Part shown: positions 60,543 through 64,000 of the stretch, one piece after another
Layout of the letters: each line of letters opens with the position of its first letter
Position numbering within the stretch: the stretch's first letter is position 1
Origin: Porphyromonas sp. oral taxon 275
Lineage (GTDB): Bacteria; Bacteroidota; Bacteroidia; Bacteroidales; Porphyromonadaceae
Length of the DNA stretch: 64,000 nt
Direction: 5' to 3'
Assembly: GCF_018127745.1 (NCBI RefSeq)
Contig: NZ_CP072333.1
Location: forward strand, 1,054,001 to 1,118,000
Notes under the pieces: generated by a model
What the model was told of the DNA's origin: nothing
What the model saw: the letters and a program-made list of their open reading frames with translations, nothing else
Database searches by the model: none
Program-made: the position numbers and the translations under genes

Positions 60543-61802
60543 TTAGCGTACGTAGCGGTCGTAGATGGCGCGCACCTTGCGCCCAGCGGCCTCCCAGGTG
60601 ATGCTGTTCACCTCGCGCAGCCCCTCCTCCTTGAGGAAGGCGTGCATCTCGGGGTAAGTGATCAGGGCATAGATGGCGTCGGCCATGGCGTCGATGTCCC
60701 AGTAGTCTACCTTGATGGCGTAGTCGAGGATCTCGGCACAGCCCGACTGATAGGAGATGATGGAGGGGACGCCGCACTGCATGGCCTCCAGCGGGGAGAT
60801 CCCGAAGGGCTCGGAGACCGAGGGCATGACGTAGACGTCGCTGGCCTTGAAGACCTCGTAGACCTGCTGCCCCTTCATGAAGCCCGTGAAGTGGAAGCGG
60901 TCGGCGATGTTGCGCTGCGCCGCCAGGCGTATCATCGCATCCATCATATCGCCACTGCCGGCCATGATGAAGCGCACGCCCTGCGTACGCTCCAGCACCT
61001 TAGCCGCAGCCTCGACGAAGTACTCACAGCCCTTCTGCATCGTGATACGCCCGAGGAAGGTCACGACCTTATCCTTGACGCCGCGCTTGTCGGGCAGGGC
61101 GAGGATGGCGGGCGAGAGGGGCGTGACGGCATTGTGCACCGTCGTCACCTTGGCAGGATCCTGATGGTACTTCTCGATGACGGTACGGCGCGTCAGCTCG
61201 CTCACGGTGATGATGTGGTCGGCATGGTTCATCCCGTCCATCTCGATGCCGAAGACCGTGGGGTTGACATTCCCGCGGCTGCGGTCGAAGTCAGTAGCGT
61301 GGACGTGTACCACCAGCGGCTTGCCCGTGATCTGCTTGGCATGGATCCCCGCGGGATAGGTCAGCCAGTCATGCGAGTGGATGACGTCGTAGCCCTCACT
61401 GCGGGCGATGACGCCCGCCACTATGCTGTAGTTATTGATCTCCTCGAGGAGGTTGTCTAGATACTTGCCCGAGAACTCGAAGCAGCCTAGGTCATTGGTC
61501 CTGTAGTGCGAGAAGTCGGCGTAGATATGATCCCGCAACTGGTAGTAGAGCTCGGGCGTCATCTTGCCCGCCAGGCGCTCACGTACGTAGTCGTAGCTCA
61601 CATCGCGCCACACGACGGGCGTATCTCCTGCGCCGATGATGCGCAGGAAGCTCGTATCCTCATCGCCCGAGGGGCGGGGGATGACGAAGGTAATATCCAT
61701 ATCGCCCTGCGCGGCCATCCCCTTCGTCAGTCCATAGCTAGCTGTGCCGAGTCCCCCGAGGATGTGAGGGGGGAACTCCCAGCCGAACATCAATGCTCTC
61801 AT
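60543..61802 (-). CDS. GT4-family glycosyltransferase (glycogen synthase-like)
   Basis: A 419-residue glycosyltransferase. The N-terminal FGWEFPPHILGGLGTASYGLTKGM has the GGLG donor-binding motif of starch/glycogen synthases. C-terminal VYVMPSVSEPFGISPLEAMQCGVPSI holds the EX7E motif of GT-B retaining enzymes. It overlaps the debranching gene by 4 bases and precedes GH57 by 28 bases. The likely role is addition of glucose from a nucleotide sugar to an intracellular glucan. Confidence 0.87.
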   Translation of the reverse strand: MRALMFGWEFPPHILGGLGTASYGLTKGMAAQGDMDITFVIPRPSGDEDTSFLRIIGAGDTPVVWRDVSYDYVRERLAGKMTPELYYQLRDHIYADFSHYRTNDLGCFEFSGKYLDNLLEEINNYSIVAGVIARSEGYDVIHSHDWLTYPAGIHAKQITGKPLVVHVHATDFDRSRGNVNPTVFGIEMDGMNHADHIITVSELTRRTVIEKYHQDPAKVTTVHNAVTPLSPAILALPDKRGVKDKVVTFLGRITMQKGCEYFVEAAAKVLERTQGVRFIMAGSGDMMDAMIRLAAQRNIADRFHFTGFMKGQQVYEVFKASDVYVMPSVSEPFGISPLEAMQCGVPSIISYQSGCAEILDYAIKVDYWDIDAMADAIYALITYPEMHAFLKEEGLREVNSITWEAAGRKVRAIYDRYVR

Positions 61803-63772
61803 TCGTATCGTATCATGGGGAGTGTCTGTGTGTCGTATGCCGCCTGGGCCTGCTTGAGCAGATGCAGCGAGCGCAGGATCTCCCCGACGCTCATGGCGAA
61901 GGAGATAGCGCCTCTACCCTTGAAGGGCGGATTGCCGTCGAAGAGCTCGCTGATCGTCCCTACGCCGTGCTCCTGCAGCTCCTCCTCCATCCCGATGAGC
62001 GTACGCTCGATGAAGGAGAAGGCGCCACGGCCGTAGAGCTTGAGGTAGGCCTCGAAGTAAGCCCCGAGCAGCCACGGCCATACCGAGCCGTTGTAGTAGG
62101 CGCGCTCGCGCTGCAGCTGGGTGCCGTGGCACTGCGGCTGGTAGCCCTCGCTCTTGGGGCTGAGGCTGCGCAGCCCCTTGGGCGTGCGCAGCTCACGGGT
62201 GATGATCTCGACGACGGAGCGGCGTGTAGACTTAGGTAGCGGGGAGTACGGGAGCGAGGCGGCGAAGATCATGTTCGGTCGCACGCTCCAGTCCTGAGGA
62301 TGGTGAGGCAGGACGTAGTCGAAGAGGTAGCCATGCTCGTTGATGAAGGTGCGGCAGAAGCTCGTCTGCACCCGTTCTACCAGCTCCTCGAGCTCGGGCG
62401 TCCACCTGCTGGGCAGCACCTCGCGGTAGAAGCAAAGGGCATTATACCACAGGGCATTGACCTCCACGAGGTAGCCCTCACGGCGTACGACGGCCTGCCC
62501 GTCGATCTTGGCATCCATCCAGGAGAGGGGCTTGCCATCGCCCAGGATGTAGCAGAGCCCTGTCTCGTCGATACGGAGATTGGGGTGCACATTGCGCAGA
62601 TAGTAGTGGATCAGCTCGTCGAGGAAGTCCCCGTAGCGGCTGACCATATCGGCAGGGCTCGACCAGGAGGCATACTGCTGCAGCGCCCACACCGCCCAGA
62701 GGCCTACATCGGGCTCGTTGATGCCACGTATCTCCTCGGAGATGCTGACCTGGTTCATGAAGTTGCGCAGCTCGGGGATCGCCGTATCCATGATCCTATA
62801 GTAGCGCTCGGGCGCGTCGGCATAGATAGAGCAGCCCGGGAGGGCGACGAAGAGGTCACGGGCACGCACCCCAAACCAAGGGTAGCCCGCCAGCAGATAG
62901 CCGTGGGTCGCGTCGGGGCGGTAGTAGAACTGTAGGGCCGAGTTGAGCAGGCAGCTACGGAAGTCCTCGCGCACGGTACGCATCGCCAGCTCCTCGTCGA
63001 AGAGCTGGGCGAAGCTACGTGGATCCGCCTCATCGAGGCCTGCCGAGAAGTAGATGGACTCGCCGAGCTCGATATCGAGCTCGAAGTAGCCCGGCACGTA
63101 GAGATCCTCGGTGTACTCGTAGCCGCGTTCGCGCTCCTTGATGTACTCGATGCGCTCATTCCAGTGCGCGTCGGCGACGAAGCGCCCCTGCTTGGATAGC
63201 TGCAGATAGAGTCTCGGGTAGCCTGGGTAGAGGCAGAAGCTGACGCCAGACGTCGCCTCCTGATAGCTACCATCGAGCTGATCATTGCGGTGCGTCAGCA
63301 TCTTCACGTCGCGGAAGGCAAGGAAGGGACTCAGGCGGAGCGTCGTCTGGCTGTGCGCCTCTAGGAGGGTGTAGCGAATGAGCGCCCTATTGACGTAGTG
63401 ACAGAAGATGAACTCCTTACGTAGCACGACCCCACCGACGCGGTAGGTCGTCGAGGATACGACGTCGACATTGTACTCACGGATATACTTGTGTCCCTTG
63501 GGGCTGAAGACATCGCCCTCATACTCGTGGATCCCAACATTGAAGGGCACCCCGTGCTGCACGATCGTCAGGTCGAGGCTGGAGAGGAGTACGTGATTAT
63601 TGGGACTGAGTGTAGGGATAGGGACGACGAGCACACCATGGTATTTGCGGGTATTGCAGCCGACGATACTGGAGCAACAGTAGGCGCCCTTTCGATTCGT
63701 ACGGATGTACTCTCGCTGTGTGGACTCATCCAAGTTAGCCATCAGTCGGCGGTCAAACTTGAGGTAACTCAT
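61799..63772 (-). CDS. Glycogen debranching enzyme (amylo-alpha-1,6-glucosidase)
   Basis: A 657-residue (alpha/alpha)6-barrel enzyme. The N-terminal 220 residues form a bacterial glycogen-debranching N-domain (SSIVGCNTRKYHGVLVVPIPTLSPNNHVLLSSLDLTI). The catalytic barrel includes YPWFGVRARDLFVALPGCSIY, SWMDAKIDGQAVVRREGYLVEVNALWYNAL and GTQLQRERAYYNGSVWPWLLGAYFEA with conserved acidic residues (GH133-like). It is the first gene of the operon and has a clear promoter at 63862-63892. Confidence 0.92.
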   Translation of the reverse strand: MSYLKFDRRLMANLDESTQREYIRTNRKGAYCCSSIVGCNTRKYHGVLVVPIPTLSPNNHVLLSSLDLTIVQHGVPFNVGIHEYEGDVFSPKGHKYIREYNVDVVSSTTYRVGGVVLRKEFIFCHYVNRALIRYTLLEAHSQTTLRLSPFLAFRDVKMLTHRNDQLDGSYQEATSGVSFCLYPGYPRLYLQLSKQGRFVADAHWNERIEYIKERERGYEYTEDLYVPGYFELDIELGESIYFSAGLDEADPRSFAQLFDEELAMRTVREDFRSCLLNSALQFYYRPDATHGYLLAGYPWFGVRARDLFVALPGCSIYADAPERYYRIMDTAIPELRNFMNQVSISEEIRGINEPDVGLWAVWALQQYASWSSPADMVSRYGDFLDELIHYYLRNVHPNLRIDETGLCYILGDGKPLSWMDAKIDGQAVVRREGYLVEVNALWYNALCFYREVLPSRWTPELEELVERVQTSFCRTFINEHGYLFDYVLPHHPQDWSVRPNMIFAASLPYSPLPKSTRRSVVEIITRELRTPKGLRSLSPKSEGYQPQCHGTQLQRERAYYNGSVWPWLLGAYFEAYLKLYGRGAFSFIERTLIGMEEELQEHGVGTISELFDGNPPFKGRGAISFAMSVGEILRSLHLLKQAQAAYDTQTLPMIRYE

Positions 63773-63861
63773 TCGGTTCTTGTTCGTATAGTGCTCAGCG
63801 CCCCTCCCCTACCGTCTAGAGGTAGGGCTGCAGCGCTCAGCAGCTGTGTAATATTCTCCCG

Positions 63862-63892
63862 CTAAGTTACGAATTAAGATAATGCAAGTCAA
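63862..63892 (-). promoter_or_regulatory. Promoter of the glycogen operon
   Basis: On the minus strand TTG (63892-63890), a 20-base spacer and TAACTTAG (63869-63862) match the consensus in 7 of 8 -7 positions. The predicted start near 63855 gives a leader of about 80 bases with a hairpin (CCCTACC/GGTAGGG, 63808-63814 with 63822-63828). Bases 63893-64000 show nothing else. Confidence 0.65.
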
Positions 63893-64000
63893 GCCAGCCA
63901 AGGCGCTGCGCGCCCCAAGCATACAGGGTCGGCGGGAGGCCTCCTCAAGGGGGAGAAGCACCCCCAGCAAAGGGGTGCCGCACCTCTGATCTATCCCCGA

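Overview
The window looks like a chromosome segment of a Porphyromonas-type member of the Bacteroidales. The evidence is Bacteroidetes-style promoters (TAnnTTTG -7 boxes), a short 287-residue primary sigma factor, a DtxR-FeoA/FeoB iron locus, a fused 2-oxo acid dehydrogenase E1 and a GH57/GT4/debranching glycogen operon. The DNA looks GC-rich for the genus. I cannot name the species.

Left chromosomal part (1-13.28 kb): the end of a purine nucleoside phosphorylase gene, a CoA-transferase, a leftward operon for a 2-oxo acid dehydrogenase complex (E3-E2-fused E1) ending in a flavodoxin, then a rightward block lepA, dnaB, an M24 peptidase, coaD and a SUI1-family factor, closed by a strong terminator. 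A five-copy 22-bp tandem array lies upstream of lepA.

Middle part (13.28-48.30 kb): a complete-looking 35-kb prophage with an HK97-type head and a long non-contractile tail, integrated into the 3' end of a tRNA-Arg(CCG) gene. From left to right it carries: attL; a lysogeny block on the minus strand (small membrane protein and S24/HTH repressor); a face-to-face promoter switch; a replication block (initiator with a 15-copy iteron array inside its gene, DnaC-like loader, RuvC-like resolvase); small early genes; an HNH nuclease; a 2.5-kb accessory segment with GC-rich 89-bp repeats, two minus-strand genes and a structured leader; small and large terminase, portal, protease, capsid, connectors, tail tube, tape measure and a 2068-residue tail tip/fibre; holin, M15 endolysin, a second fibre sharing modules with the first, and a lipoprotein that looks like a single-protein spanin; then a tyrosine integrase and attR.

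Right chromosomal part (48.30-64 kb): an MBL-fold hydrolase and a BamE-like/DUF4476 lipoprotein; a second, unrelated 22-bp tandem array; a GltD-like flavoprotein; cmk-ispH-O-methyltransferase; DtxR/FeoA-FeoB; the primary sigma factor; and the glycogen operon with a recognisable promoter at the right edge.

The least explained pieces are the prophage accessory segment (21.6-24.05 kb), the iteron array, the promoter switch, and the two host tandem arrays that share a 22-bp period but not a sequence. All function calls come from reading motifs by eye. No database search was run.
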